A DNA stretch of 64,000 bases from Streptomyces verrucosisporus (GTDB taxonomy: Bacteria > Actinomycetota > Actinomycetes > Streptomycetales > Streptomycetaceae): the NCBI RefSeq assembly GCF_017114865.1, contig NZ_JADEYH010000007.1, positions 140,315-204,314 of the forward strand. Direction: 5' to 3'. The notes under the pieces were generated by a model. That model did not search any database. It had not been told where the DNA came from and saw only the letters and a list, made by a program, of their open reading frames with translations. Numbering within the stretch: position 1 is the first letter of the stretch; every line of letters starts with the position of its first letter. Shown in pieces: positions 43,563-54,426 of this stretch. The position numbers were made by a program, and so were the translations under genes.

Positions 43563-44687
43563 TCAGCCGAGCAGCGAGGCCAGCTCGCGCGCCGGCAGCC
43601 CGTGCGCCTCGGCGACCGGGCCGTAGGTGACCTCGCCGTCGTGGACGTTGAGGCCTCCGGCGAGCACGGGGTCGCGGCGCAGGGCGTCGCGCCAGCCGAG
43701 GTTGGCCAGCTCGACGATGTACGGCAGCGTGGCGTTGGTCAGCGCGTACGTCGAGGTGCTCGGCACCGCGCCGGGCATGTTGGCGACGCAGTAGAAGACC
43801 GAGTCGTGGACGGCGAAGGTCGGCTCCGCGTGGGTGGTGGGACGCGAGTCCTCGAAGCAGCCTCCCTGGTCGATCGCGATGTCCACCAGGACGCTGCCCG
43901 GCTTCATCCGCGACACCAGCTCGTTGGTGACCAGCTTCGGCGCCTTGGCGCCCGGGATCAGCACCGCGCCGACGACCAGGTCGGCGTCGAGGACGGCCTT
44001 CTCCAGCTCGTACGCGTTGGAGGTGATCGTCCGCACCCGTGTGCCGAAGATCCGGTCGGCCTCGCGCAGCTTGCGCACGTCCTTGTCCAGCAGGGTGACG
44101 TGGAAGCCCATGCCGACGGCGATCTGGGTGGCGTTCCAGCCCGAGACGCCGCCGCCTATGACCACCGCACGGCTCGGCGCGACACCCGGCACGCCGCCGG
44201 GCAGCACTCCGCGGCCGCCGGCCGAGCGCATCAGGTGGTAGGCGCCCACCTGCGGGGCGATCCGGCCCGCGACCTCCGACATGGGCGCCAGCAGCGGCAG
44301 CGCGCGGTCGGCGGTCTCCACCGTCTCGTAGGCGATGGCGGTGGTGCCCGAGCGCAGCAGCGCGTCGGTGCACTCGCGGGAAGCGGCCAGGTGGAGGTAG
44401 GTGAACAGCGTCTGGTCCTTGCGCAGCCGGTGGTACTCCTCGGCGACCGGCTCCTTGACCTTCAGCAGCAGTTCGGCGGTGGCCCACACCTCGTCGGCGC
44501 CGTCCAGGATGACGGCGCCGGCCTCGGCGTACTCCCGGTCGGGGATGGAGGAGCCCTCACCGGCGCTCCGCTCCACGTGGACCTGGTGCCCGTTGCGTAC
44601 GAGCTCGTGCACACCGGCCGGGGTGATGGCCACGCGGAACTCGTTGTTCTTGACTTCGCGGGGGATGCCGACCTTCACGTCGATCAC
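43563..44687 (-). CDS. ald: Alanine dehydrogenase
   Basis: A 374-residue protein. GTG 44687 follows AAGGACC. It starts IDVKVGIPREVKNNEFRVAI, with catalytic lysine and histidine in LLLKVKEP and YLHLA, the NAD-binding loop VVIGGGVSGWNATQIAVGMG and GSVLVDIAIDQGGCFE. It interconverts alanine and pyruvate/ammonia. The length is normal. The spacer upstream carries AT-rich TTGCAAAGGG/TCAATTTTTGCG sequences that could bind an Lrp-type regulator such as AldR, which is a guess. Confidence 0.97.
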   Translation of the reverse strand: MIDVKVGIPREVKNNEFRVAITPAGVHELVRNGHQVHVERSAGEGSSIPDREYAEAGAVILDGADEVWATAELLLKVKEPVAEEYHRLRKDQTLFTYLHLAASRECTDALLRSGTTAIAYETVETADRALPLLAPMSEVAGRIAPQVGAYHLMRSAGGRGVLPGGVPGVAPSRAVVIGGGVSGWNATQIAVGMGFHVTLLDKDVRKLREADRIFGTRVRTITSNAYELEKAVLDADLVVGAVLIPGAKAPKLVTNELVSRMKPGSVLVDIAIDQGGCFEDSRPTTHAEPTFAVHDSVFYCVANMPGAVPSTSTYALTNATLPYIVELANLGWRDALRRDPVLAGGLNVHDGEVTYGPVAEAHGLPARELASLLG

Positions 44688-44859
44688 GGTCCTTGTCTCA
44701 TGGGGTGTCATGGTTGCGGAATGGACCGGGGCCCACCCCACCGCACCGGTACATGGGGTAAATGTCGGATGCGGTCGAGCGGCCGCAGCTCGGCCAGTTT
44801 AATGAAGGGTTTCGCCCTGTCCAGCCTTGCAAAGGGTCAATTTTTGCGAGGATCGCTAT

Positions 44860-47040
44860 CTATTTCGCAGGCCGACTGTCGCTCTCGGCGGCGCGCGGGG
44901 CTTCTTCCAGCATCCACCGCGCCACCGCGGGACGCGAACGGGCGCCGTCTCCCCCGCCCCCGTGCCCGGTCCCCGGACGCCCCCACCTCAGGGCCCGGCG
45001 GCGAGTGCGCCGGGCCTCCTCGGCGCGGCCCGCGTACTCCTGGACCCTGGCCACCTCCTCCAGCGCCCGTGCGTACGACTCGCCGTCCCGCAGCCGCCGG
45101 CAGGCCGCGGCGCAGGCCCGCCAGGCCCGCAGGGCCTCCTCCCAGCGCCCCTCGCGCAGATACGCGGCCCCGATCAGCCCGTGCAGCCGGGCCTCGTCGG
45201 CCGGCTCGCCGCGGGTCTGGCACAGCGCCAGCGCCCTGCCGTACCAGTCGCCGGCGCGCCGGTCGTCCCCCAGGCGCGCGTAGGTGTCGCCCAGGGACTC
45301 CAGCGCACGCGCGGCCGCCGCCGCGCTCCGGTCGCCACCGCGCCCGCCGTCGGCCCGGGCCGCTTCCAGCGCGGCGCGGTAGCGCGTCAGCGCCCGGTGC
45401 GGGCGGCCCGCATGGGCGTCGAGGTCGCCGAGGTCGAGCAGGATCGCGGCGCGCTCGCCGTGCAGTCCGCGCCGCTCGGTGACCGGCAGCAGCAGTTCGT
45501 GGAGCCGGTACATCTCCGGGGCGGCCGACTCGGGTCCCGCGTGCGCGGTCAGGGCCCCGGCGAGGGCGGCGGCCAGCCGCCGGGCCAGGGTGTCCAGTTC
45601 CCCGTCCGCAACGGCGGTGCGGGTGGCCGCGCGCAGGCCCGGCAGCCGGGGGCCGAGCCAGGCCGCAGCGGCGGCGCGGCTTTCGAAACGCAGGGCGCGC
45701 GGCAGCCCGGCCGCCGCCCGGCGGGCCGGTGAACCGGGCGGCTCGGCCGCGGCCCGGCAGGACCGCAGCAGCCGCACCGACCGCTCCAGTACCCGCGCCC
45801 GGGCCAGTCTCACGTCCTGGGGGCGCTCCCGCTCCTCCAGCACGGCCGCGAGGAAGGGGGCGAGGCAGCCCGGGACGGTGTACAGCCCCGGGGTGGCGGT
45901 GGTGCGCAGCAGACCGAGTCCGGTGAAGGCCTCCAGCGTGGCCGCGGCCTCGTCCGCCCGGCAGCCGGCGAGGGCCGCGGCGGTGTGGGCGTCGGCGAGT
46001 CCGGCCGGGGCGAGCGCCAGCAGGCGCAGGAAGCGCGCGGCGAAGGGCGGCAGCGAGCCGTGGACCAGGTGGAAGGCGCGGGCCAGCGGCCGGGCGACCG
46101 GAGCGGGACGGGTGCGGGGGCCGGGGACGGCGGCTCGCGCGGGGCCGGGCGGGCCATCGGCAGGACGGCGGGGATGGCCGCCGGGCACCCGTCCCGACGC
46201 GTCCTCGGGTTCGTGGGCGTCGTCCGCCGCACCGCCGGGGAGGTCGTCGGGGAGGGCCGCGAACCGCCGGGCCGCCTCGGCCACGGACGCCATGGGGTGG
46301 GCCGCCAGCCAGCCCCCGACCAGGGCGAGCGCCGCGGGACGCCCGCCGCAGGCCTCGGCCAGGGCCTCCGCCGCACGCGGGTCGACGGTGATGCGCGGGG
46401 TGTCTCCGGCCCGCTGCTCCAGCAGGGCGACGGCCGCGGCCGTGTCGAGCCCCTCCAGCGTGCAGGGCCGCACGTCCGAAATGCCGGTCATCGGGCCGCG
46501 GGAGACGGCCAGCACGAGGCAGCCCCGGCTGTCGGGCAGCAGGCCGTGAAGCTGCTCGGGAGCGGCCACGTCGTCCAGCACAAGCAGGACGCGGCGGTCC
46601 GCCAGGGCGGCGCGCAGCGCCTCGGCGAGCTCCGCGTCCCCCGCCCCGGCGACAGACGCGGCCGCGGGCCCGCCGGCCGTGCCGCGGACGGCGGGCAGAG
46701 CGCGGAGCAGATCGCGGGCGGTGCGTTCGGTGGGGACGGGGGTGCCGTCCGGATCGCTGAGCCGGGCGCGCAGGATCCCGTCGGGGTAGTCGGCGGCCAC
46801 CCGCCGCGCGAACTCCTCCGCCAGCGCGGTGCGGCCCGAGCCGGGCCGGCCCGCGACGAGCAGGACACGGCAGCGGGCCGAAGGGCGGCCGGAGAGGGTG
46901 TCCGGCCCGGCGTGTTCGGCGTCGGCGCGCAACCGGTCCAGTTCGCGCCGCCGTCCGAGGAGACCGCCCGCCGCCCCGCCTCCGTCCACGGCTCCGGCGG
47001 ACGGGGCCGGCCCGCCGGTGTGCACCGCCTGATCCGTCAC
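44860..47040 (-). CDS. NB-ARC-like ATPase with tetratricopeptide repeats
   Basis: A 726-residue protein. The P-loop reads VLLVAGRPGSGRTALAEEFA (residues 59-78): the Walker A lysine is replaced by arginine (GRPGSGRT). The Walker B follows as RRVLLVLDDVA, then an ARC-like helical domain. The last 220 residues contain TPR-like helices (ALESLGDTYARLGDDRRAGD, HGLIGAAYLREGRWEEALRA, YARALEEVARVQEYAGRAEE). The architecture resembles signal-sensing STAND proteins. No DNA-binding domain is evident, so it may scaffold rather than regulate transcription. ATPase activity is doubtful without the lysine. Confidence 0.88.
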   Translation of the reverse strand: MTDQAVHTGGPAPSAGAVDGGGAAGGLLGRRRELDRLRADAEHAGPDTLSGRPSARCRVLLVAGRPGSGRTALAEEFARRVAADYPDGILRARLSDPDGTPVPTERTARDLLRALPAVRGTAGGPAAASVAGAGDAELAEALRAALADRRVLLVLDDVAAPEQLHGLLPDSRGCLVLAVSRGPMTGISDVRPCTLEGLDTAAAVALLEQRAGDTPRITVDPRAAEALAEACGGRPAALALVGGWLAAHPMASVAEAARRFAALPDDLPGGAADDAHEPEDASGRVPGGHPRRPADGPPGPARAAVPGPRTRPAPVARPLARAFHLVHGSLPPFAARFLRLLALAPAGLADAHTAAALAGCRADEAAATLEAFTGLGLLRTTATPGLYTVPGCLAPFLAAVLEERERPQDVRLARARVLERSVRLLRSCRAAAEPPGSPARRAAAGLPRALRFESRAAAAAWLGPRLPGLRAATRTAVADGELDTLARRLAAALAGALTAHAGPESAAPEMYRLHELLLPVTERRGLHGERAAILLDLGDLDAHAGRPHRALTRYRAALEAARADGGRGGDRSAAAAARALESLGDTYARLGDDRRAGDWYGRALALCQTRGEPADEARLHGLIGAAYLREGRWEEALRAWRACAAACRRLRDGESYARALEEVARVQEYAGRAEEARRTRRRALRWGRPGTGHGGGGDGARSRPAVARWMLEEAPRAAESDSRPAK

Positions 47041-47082
47041 GGCTGGAAGGGTAGTTCACCGCGGACGGTCCGCACCGGCGCC

Positions 47083-47126
47083 GCGTGCTCGGGGCGCGGA
47101 GCGGCCGCTCCGCGCCCCGAGCACGC
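47083..47126 (-). terminator. Terminator after the pyrG-Nudix transcript
   Basis: A perfect 44-bp palindrome (22-bp arms, 47083-47104 and 47105-47126) lies 28 bp past the Nudix stop and before the NB-ARC start. Confidence 0.85.
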
Positions 47127-47154
47127 TCACATTCCGGCCGTCACGGCCGGCCCC

Positions 47155-47823
47155 TCATGCCTCGAAGGGCCTGGCGGGCCAGGGCGCCTCGGCCGGGCGC
47201 AGGGCATCCAGGCCGCCCTCGGTCCGTGCGGCGGTCAGCGCCAGGACACCGGTCACCAGGCAGTTGTTGTGCAGGTCCCCCGCCAGCGCGCCGCGCACCA
47301 GCTGCGCCAGGGGTACGCGGGCCACCTCCATGTCCGACTCCTCGTCGCTGACCTCGAAGCGCTCGCCCTCGGCGTCGAACAGACCGCGGGCCAGGAAGAC
47401 GCGCACCGCCTCGTCGCAGCCGCCGGGCGAGGTGTAGACGTCGATCAGCACCCGCCAGTCCTCGGCCTTGACGTGCGCCTCCTCGTACAGCTCGCGCCTG
47501 GCGGCGCCCAGCGGGTTCTCACCGGGTACGTCGAGCAGGCCGGCGGGGATCTCCCACAGCTTGTGCCGCACCGGGTGCCGGTACTGGCTGATCACCAGCA
47601 CCCGGTCCTGCTCGTCGAGGGCGAGGACGGCCACCGAGCCGGGGTGGACCTGGTAGTCGCGGGCGGCGACGGAGCCGTCCGGCATCACCACACGGTCGGT
47701 GCGCACGCTGGTCTTGACACCCTCGAAGGGCGTCTCGGAGGCGGTGACCCGCCACTGCTGCGGGACGTCCCGCAGCGCCTGTCCGTCCGCGGGCCCTCCG
47801 GCCCTCCCGTCCCTGTCCACCAC
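47155..47823 (-). CDS. Nudix hydrolase, ADP-ribose pyrophosphatase type
   Basis: A 222-residue protein beginning 3 bp after the pyrG stop. An N-terminal strand domain (TASETPFEGVKTSVRTDRVV) precedes the Nudix box GLLDVPGENPLGAARRELYE (with EAH after it); the SPGGCDEAVRVFLARGL segment about 16 residues after the box is typical of ADP-ribose pyrophosphatases. It hydrolyses ADP-ribose to AMP and ribose phosphate, recycling or detoxifying free ADP-ribose. Downstream of pyrG on one transcript. This position is conserved in actinobacteria. Confidence 0.93.
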   Translation of the reverse strand: MVDRDGRAGGPADGQALRDVPQQWRVTASETPFEGVKTSVRTDRVVMPDGSVAARDYQVHPGSVAVLALDEQDRVLVISQYRHPVRHKLWEIPAGLLDVPGENPLGAARRELYEEAHVKAEDWRVLIDVYTSPGGCDEAVRVFLARGLFDAEGERFEVSDEESDMEVARVPLAQLVRGALAGDLHNNCLVTGVLALTAARTEGGLDALRPAEAPWPARPFEA

Positions 47824-47826
47824 GGC

Positions 47827-49972
<2,146 letters not shown>

Positions 49973-51778
49973 GTGGCCGGGCGCATCGAGGATTACGCAC
50001 TCATCGGGGACATGCAGACCGCCGCCCTGGTATGCCGGGACGGTTCGGTGGACTGGCTGTGCCTGCCCCGGTTCGACTCGCACGCCGTCTTCGCCGGGCT
50101 CCTGGGCACCGAGGAGCACGGCTTCTGGCGCCTGGGTCCCGCCCACCCCGCCGGCCAGGAGCCGCCGGCGGCCAGCCGCCGCCGCTACCGGGGCGATTCC
50201 CTGGTTCTGGAGTCCGAGTGGGACACCCCGCGCGGGACGGTGCGGGTGATCGACTTCATGCCGCCGCGCGAGCACCACGCGCCGCAGCTCATCCGCATCG
50301 TGGAGGGGGTCAGCGGCCGTGTGCCGATGCGCTCGGCGCTGCGGATGCGGTTCTCCTACGGCTGGGTGGTGCCGTGGGTGCACAAGGTGGACGGCCGCAC
50401 CGTCGCCGTGGCCGGCCCCGACTCCGTGTGGGTGGACTCCGAGGCCGACACCTACGGCGAGGACCTGACCACCTACGCCGACTTCACCGTCGCGCCGGGC
50501 GACCGGGTGGCGATGACCATCAGCTGGCAGCCCTCCCACAAGGAGCCCCCGGCGCCGGCGGAGCCGGAGGCGTCCCTGGCGGCGACCGAGGACTTCTGGC
50601 GCGACTGGGTGCGCCAGTGCACGTACCACGGCCCCTACCGGGAGGCGGTGGTCCGCTCCCTGATCACGCTCAAGGCGCTCACCTACGCCCCGACCGGCGG
50701 CATCGTCGCGGCCCCCACCACCTCGCTGCCCGAGCACATCGGCGGTGTGCGCAACTGGGACTACCGCTTCACCTGGCTGCGCGACGCGGCGATCACGCTG
50801 TCGTCGCTGCTGCGCACCGGCTACCGCAGCGAGGCGCTGGCCTGGCGCGAGTGGCTGCTGCGCGCGGTCGCCGGCGATCCGGAGAACCTGCAGATCATGT
50901 ACGGCATCGCCGGCGAGCGCGAGCTGGGCGAGACGGAGCTTTCCTGGCTCCCCGGCTACGAGAACTCCCAGCCGGTGAGGGTCGGCAACGGCGCCGCCTC
51001 CCAGCTCCAGCTCGATGTCTACGGCGAGGTCATCGAGGCCCTGCACCTGGCGCACATGACCGGTCTGGCGCGCAACGACTACGCCAGCCTCCTGCAGATC
51101 AAGCTGATCACCTACCTGGAGGACCACTGGAACGAGCCGGACGAGGGGATATGGGAGGTGCGCGGCCCGCGCCGCCACTTCGTGCACTCCAAGGTCATGG
51201 CCTGGACGGCGGTGGACCGCACGATCCGCCTGATCGAGTCCGGTGAGGCAGACGGCCCGCTGGAGCGGTGGCGCGCGCTGCGCGACGAGATACACCGCGA
51301 TGTCTGCGAGAAGGGCTACGACCCCGAGCGGAACACCTTCACCCAGTCCTACGGGTCCAAGGAGCTGGACGCCTCCCTGCTGCTGATCCCGCAGGTGGGC
51401 TTCCTGCCGCCGGACGACAAGCGGGTCATCGGCACCATCGAGGCCATCCAGCGCGAGCTGTCCACGCCGGACGGCTTCGTGCTGCGCTACCCGACCTCGG
51501 GCGAGCACGCGGGGCTGGACGGGCTGGAGGGCGACGAGGGCGCGTTCCTGGCCTGCTCCTTCTGGCTGGCCGACGACCTGGCGATGATCGGCCGGGTGGA
51601 GGAGGCGCGCCGGCTCTTCGAGAAGCTGCTCTCGCTCCGCAACGACCTGGGGCTGCTCGCGGAGGAGTGGGACTCCCGCCTGGGACGCCAGGTGGGCAAC
51701 TTCCCGCAGGCGTTCAGCCACGTTCCGCTGATCGACACCGCCCTGCGGCTGACGGCCTCGGGGGCCTACGGGGGCTGA
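49973..51778 (+). CDS. Glycoside hydrolase family 15 (glucoamylase/trehalase-like)
   Basis: A 601-residue protein. GTG 49973 follows GGAG by 6 bp. It begins VAGRIEDYALIGDMQTAALV with the N-terminal beta-sandwich (CRDGSVDWLCLPRFDSHAVF), then an (alpha/alpha)6 barrel: GGVRNWDYRFTWLRDAAITL (catalytic general acid region), LPGYENSQPVRVGNGAASQL and a YDPERNTFTQSYGSKELDAS segment. No signal peptide; likely cytosolic, acting on alpha-glucosides such as maltodextrin or trehalose. The LacI regulator downstream may control it. Confidence 0.93.
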   Translation: MAGRIEDYALIGDMQTAALVCRDGSVDWLCLPRFDSHAVFAGLLGTEEHGFWRLGPAHPAGQEPPAASRRRYRGDSLVLESEWDTPRGTVRVIDFMPPREHHAPQLIRIVEGVSGRVPMRSALRMRFSYGWVVPWVHKVDGRTVAVAGPDSVWVDSEADTYGEDLTTYADFTVAPGDRVAMTISWQPSHKEPPAPAEPEASLAATEDFWRDWVRQCTYHGPYREAVVRSLITLKALTYAPTGGIVAAPTTSLPEHIGGVRNWDYRFTWLRDAAITLSSLLRTGYRSEALAWREWLLRAVAGDPENLQIMYGIAGERELGETELSWLPGYENSQPVRVGNGAASQLQLDVYGEVIEALHLAHMTGLARNDYASLLQIKLITYLEDHWNEPDEGIWEVRGPRRHFVHSKVMAWTAVDRTIRLIESGEADGPLERWRALRDEIHRDVCEKGYDPERNTFTQSYGSKELDASLLLIPQVGFLPPDDKRVIGTIEAIQRELSTPDGFVLRYPTSGEHAGLDGLEGDEGAFLACSFWLADDLAMIGRVEEARRLFEKLLSLRNDLGLLAEEWDSRLGRQVGNFPQAFSHVPLIDTALRLTASGAYGG

Positions 51779-51802
51779 CGGCCCGCCCGCCCGCGCGACC
51801 GC

Positions 51803-51856
51803 GCGCGGCACCGCCCGGTGACGTCCGTCTCCCGGACGCGCCGGGCGGTGCCGCGC
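51803..51856 (+). terminator. Terminator after the GH15 gene
   Basis: Perfect 16-bp outer arms (51803-51818 and 51841-51856) enclose a smaller GTCCG/CGGAC hairpin, 24 bp past the stop. Confidence 0.8.
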
Positions 51857-51885
51857 CACGGTGCTGTAGAACGTACGGCGGGGTC

Positions 51886-51901
51886 GTGAAAGCGCTCTCA
51901 C
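51886..51901. promoter_or_regulatory. LacI-type operator
   Basis: GTGAAAGCGCTCTCAC is a palindrome with one pair mismatched, having the AGCGCT centre typical of LacI/GalR sites. It is 71 bp before the LacI-family start and probably autoregulatory. Confidence 0.75.
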
Positions 51902-51972
51902 TCGCAGAGTGGACCGGCCCCCCGCGTCCGGCGGTAGCGTCGGGATTCCGCGAGAGAAGGAGTTGTTCGCCC

Positions 51973-53007
51973 GTGCACGGTCCCAGACCCACCCTCGAAG
52001 CGGTCGCCGCCCACGCCGGGGTCTCCCGCGCCACCGTCTCGCGCGTGGTCAACGGGGGCGCCGGTGTCCGCAAGTCCCTGCGGGACCGGGTCCAGGCGTC
52101 CGTGGCGGAGCTGGGCTACATCCCCAACAGCGCGGCGCGCAGCCTGGTCACCCGACGCACCGGAGCCGTCGCCGTGGTGATCGCCGAGCCGGAGACCCGG
52201 GTGTTCTCCGACCCCTTCTTCGCCCAGCAGTTGCGCGGCATCAGCCGCGAGCTGGCGGCGTGCGACACGCAACTGCTGCTCATGCTGCTGGAGGGCCGCA
52301 CGGACTACGACCGCATCGGCCGCTATCTGGCGGGCGGGCACGTGGACGGCGCGCTGATGTTCTCGCTGCACCGGGACGACCCGCTGCCGTCCATGGCGAA
52401 CGCCTCCGGCCTGCCCACGGTCTTCGGCGGGCGGCCGGGCTGGCCCGGCGCCGAGGACGACCCCGAGCTGCTGTACGTGGACACCGACAATCGGGGCGGC
52501 GCCCGGCAGGCGGTGGAGCACCTGCTTCAGCGGGGGCGGCGGCGGATCGCGGTGATCACCGGCCCGCTGGACCAGACCTCCGCCCTGGACCGGCTCGACG
52601 GCTACCTCGACGCCCTGGGCCTGTCCGAGCCCGACCCCGCCCTGGTCGCCCACGGCGACTTCACGGCCGAGGGCGGCGAGCGGGCCATGGCCGAGCTGCT
52701 GGACCGCTCGCCCGTTCCCGACGCGGTGTTCGCGGGCAACGACCTGACGGCCACGGGCGCACTGCGGACGCTGCGCGCCCGCGGGCTGCGGGTGCCGCAG
52801 GACGTGGCGGTGGTCGGCTACGACGATCTGGAGCAGGCCGCCTGGGCCGAGCCCGCGCTGACCACCGTGCGCCAGGACATCCAGGGGATGGGCCGGATGA
52901 TGGCGGAGCTGCTGCTGCGGCGGCTCGGGCTGGGCGGCGCCTCCGGCGGCGAGCGGCCGGCCCCGGTCGTCACCCCCGCGCAACTGGTCGTCCGCGCCTC
53001 CAGCTGA
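51973..53007 (+). CDS. LacI-family transcriptional regulator
   Basis: A 344-residue protein. GTG 51973 follows AAGGAG. The helix-turn-helix and hinge helix are LEAVAAHAGVSRATVSRVVN and VQASVAELGYIPNSAARSL; the sugar-binding domain runs from TGAVAVVIAEPE to the AVVGYDDLEQAAWAEPALTT segment and final VVTPAQLVVRASS. Like relatives, it should repress sugar-uptake or glycosidase genes until the sugar binds. The operator at 51886 lies before it. Nearby candidate target: the GH15 enzyme. Confidence 0.95.
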   Translation: MHGPRPTLEAVAAHAGVSRATVSRVVNGGAGVRKSLRDRVQASVAELGYIPNSAARSLVTRRTGAVAVVIAEPETRVFSDPFFAQQLRGISRELAACDTQLLLMLLEGRTDYDRIGRYLAGGHVDGALMFSLHRDDPLPSMANASGLPTVFGGRPGWPGAEDDPELLYVDTDNRGGARQAVEHLLQRGRRRIAVITGPLDQTSALDRLDGYLDALGLSEPDPALVAHGDFTAEGGERAMAELLDRSPVPDAVFAGNDLTATGALRTLRARGLRVPQDVAVVGYDDLEQAAWAEPALTTVRQDIQGMGRMMAELLLRRLGLGGASGGERPAPVVTPAQLVVRASS

Positions 53008-53061
53008 CCCGGCCGTGCACGGAGCCCGGCCGGGGGCCGGACACGGCGGAGGTCCGGGCGG

Positions 53062-54222
53062 TCAGCTTCCCTGTGCCAGCTCGTCGTACACGCTCAGCAC
53101 CTGGGCCACCGTGTCGTCCTCGCTCGGCCAGGTGGCGGCCTGGGCGCGCCCGGCCTCGGCCAGCCCGCGGCGCCGGGCGGGGTCGCCGAGCAGTCCGGCG
53201 ACCGCCTCCGCCAGCGCGTCCGCGTCGCCGTAGGGAACCAGCAGCGCGGCGTCGCCGACCAGTTCCGGCAGACCGCCCACCGCGCTCGCCACCAGCGGCA
53301 CCCCGGCCCGCAGCGCCTCCTGCGCCACCACCGCCCTGCCCTCCCAGCGCGCGGGCAGCACGGCGACATCGGCGGCGGCGAGCAGTTCCAGGGCGTCCTC
53401 GCGCCGCCCCAGCAGCCGTACCGGCAGTTCCTCGGCCTCGATGCGGCGCTGCAGCGCGGGGCGCGTCGGCCCCTCACCGGCGATGGCCAGCAGCGGCTGC
53501 GGTTCCAGCCGGCGCCAGGCCCGGGAGGCGGTCAGCAAGGTGGTGTGCCCCTGACGGGGGACGAGCCGGCCGATGGCGAGGATCAGCGGACGGCCGGTGA
53601 CGCCCAGTTCGGCCCGGGCCTTCTCCCGCGCCGCGTCGTCCGCCCCGCCCGGCCCCTCCCCGTACCTCCCGCCCGGCCATCCCCCGTACCTCTCGCCCGT
53701 CACGGCCACGGTCACCGGAGCCAGCCGGGCGTCGCGGGCACCGTGGCGGCGGGCCCGGTCCACCAGATCCGAGGTCGTGCCGAACACCACCCGCGCGGCC
53801 CGCACCACCCGCCGCTCCAGCAGCCGCATCAGCCGGGCCCGCACCCCCGCCGGCTGGACCCGGGCGTGCCAGGTGACCACCAGCGGTGTCCGGCGCCGTC
53901 CGCACAGCGCCAGGGCGGCCGGCGCACCGGCGCGCATCCCGTGGGCGTGCACCACAGCGGCGTCCGCGCACACCGCGCGCAGCACCGCGGCCGCCTCGGG
54001 ACCGGTGCCGCAGGACAGGGGAACGAAGTGGGCGCCAAGACCGGTGAAGCCGTAGTCGGGTTCGGTGCCCGGCGGCGCGCAGACGGTCACCCGCACCCCC
54101 CGCGCCACCAGCCCGGCGGTCAGGGAGCGCACATGTGCGCAGACGCGGGCGCTGCCGCCGCCGATCACCTGCACGACGTGCAGCGGCGGCCTGCCGTGCG
54201 GTGGAACCGGGGTGGTCTTCAC
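53062..54222 (-). CDS. Family 4 glycosyltransferase
   Basis: A 386-residue GT-B protein. GTG 54222 begins KTTPVPPHGRPPLHVVQVIG. Features are GGGSARVCAHVRSL (acceptor glycine loop), VVHAHGMRAGAP, ILAIGRLVPRQGHTTLLTAS and the donor-site PARWEGRAVVAQEALRAGVP (E-x7-E). It lies downstream of recN on the same strand. A long Gly-rich insert (YGGWPGGRYGEGPGGA) separates the two domains. Donor and acceptor are unknown; lipid or capsule glycosylation is likely. Confidence 0.92.
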   Translation of the reverse strand: MKTTPVPPHGRPPLHVVQVIGGGSARVCAHVRSLTAGLVARGVRVTVCAPPGTEPDYGFTGLGAHFVPLSCGTGPEAAAVLRAVCADAAVVHAHGMRAGAPAALALCGRRRTPLVVTWHARVQPAGVRARLMRLLERRVVRAARVVFGTTSDLVDRARRHGARDARLAPVTVAVTGERYGGWPGGRYGEGPGGADDAAREKARAELGVTGRPLILAIGRLVPRQGHTTLLTASRAWRRLEPQPLLAIAGEGPTRPALQRRIEAEELPVRLLGRREDALELLAAADVAVLPARWEGRAVVAQEALRAGVPLVASAVGGLPELVGDAALLVPYGDADALAEAVAGLLGDPARRRGLAEAGRAQAATWPSEDDTVAQVLSVYDELAQGS

Positions 54223-54426
54223 TGGGTGCCGGGGCTCCTGGGGTGAGGGCTCGAAGGATTCGGACGGCTCGGACCGGCGGGCCCGCCCCGCCGGGCCGCG
54301 GATCACGCACAGCAGCGTACGGCGTACAGGCGGTGCGGCGCCTCCAGGATGCCACCCCGGCCCCGGCGGGACGCCACGCCGTACGGGTGAAACACCAGCG
54401 GCCGGAACGGGGCCCGAAGCCCGGCG

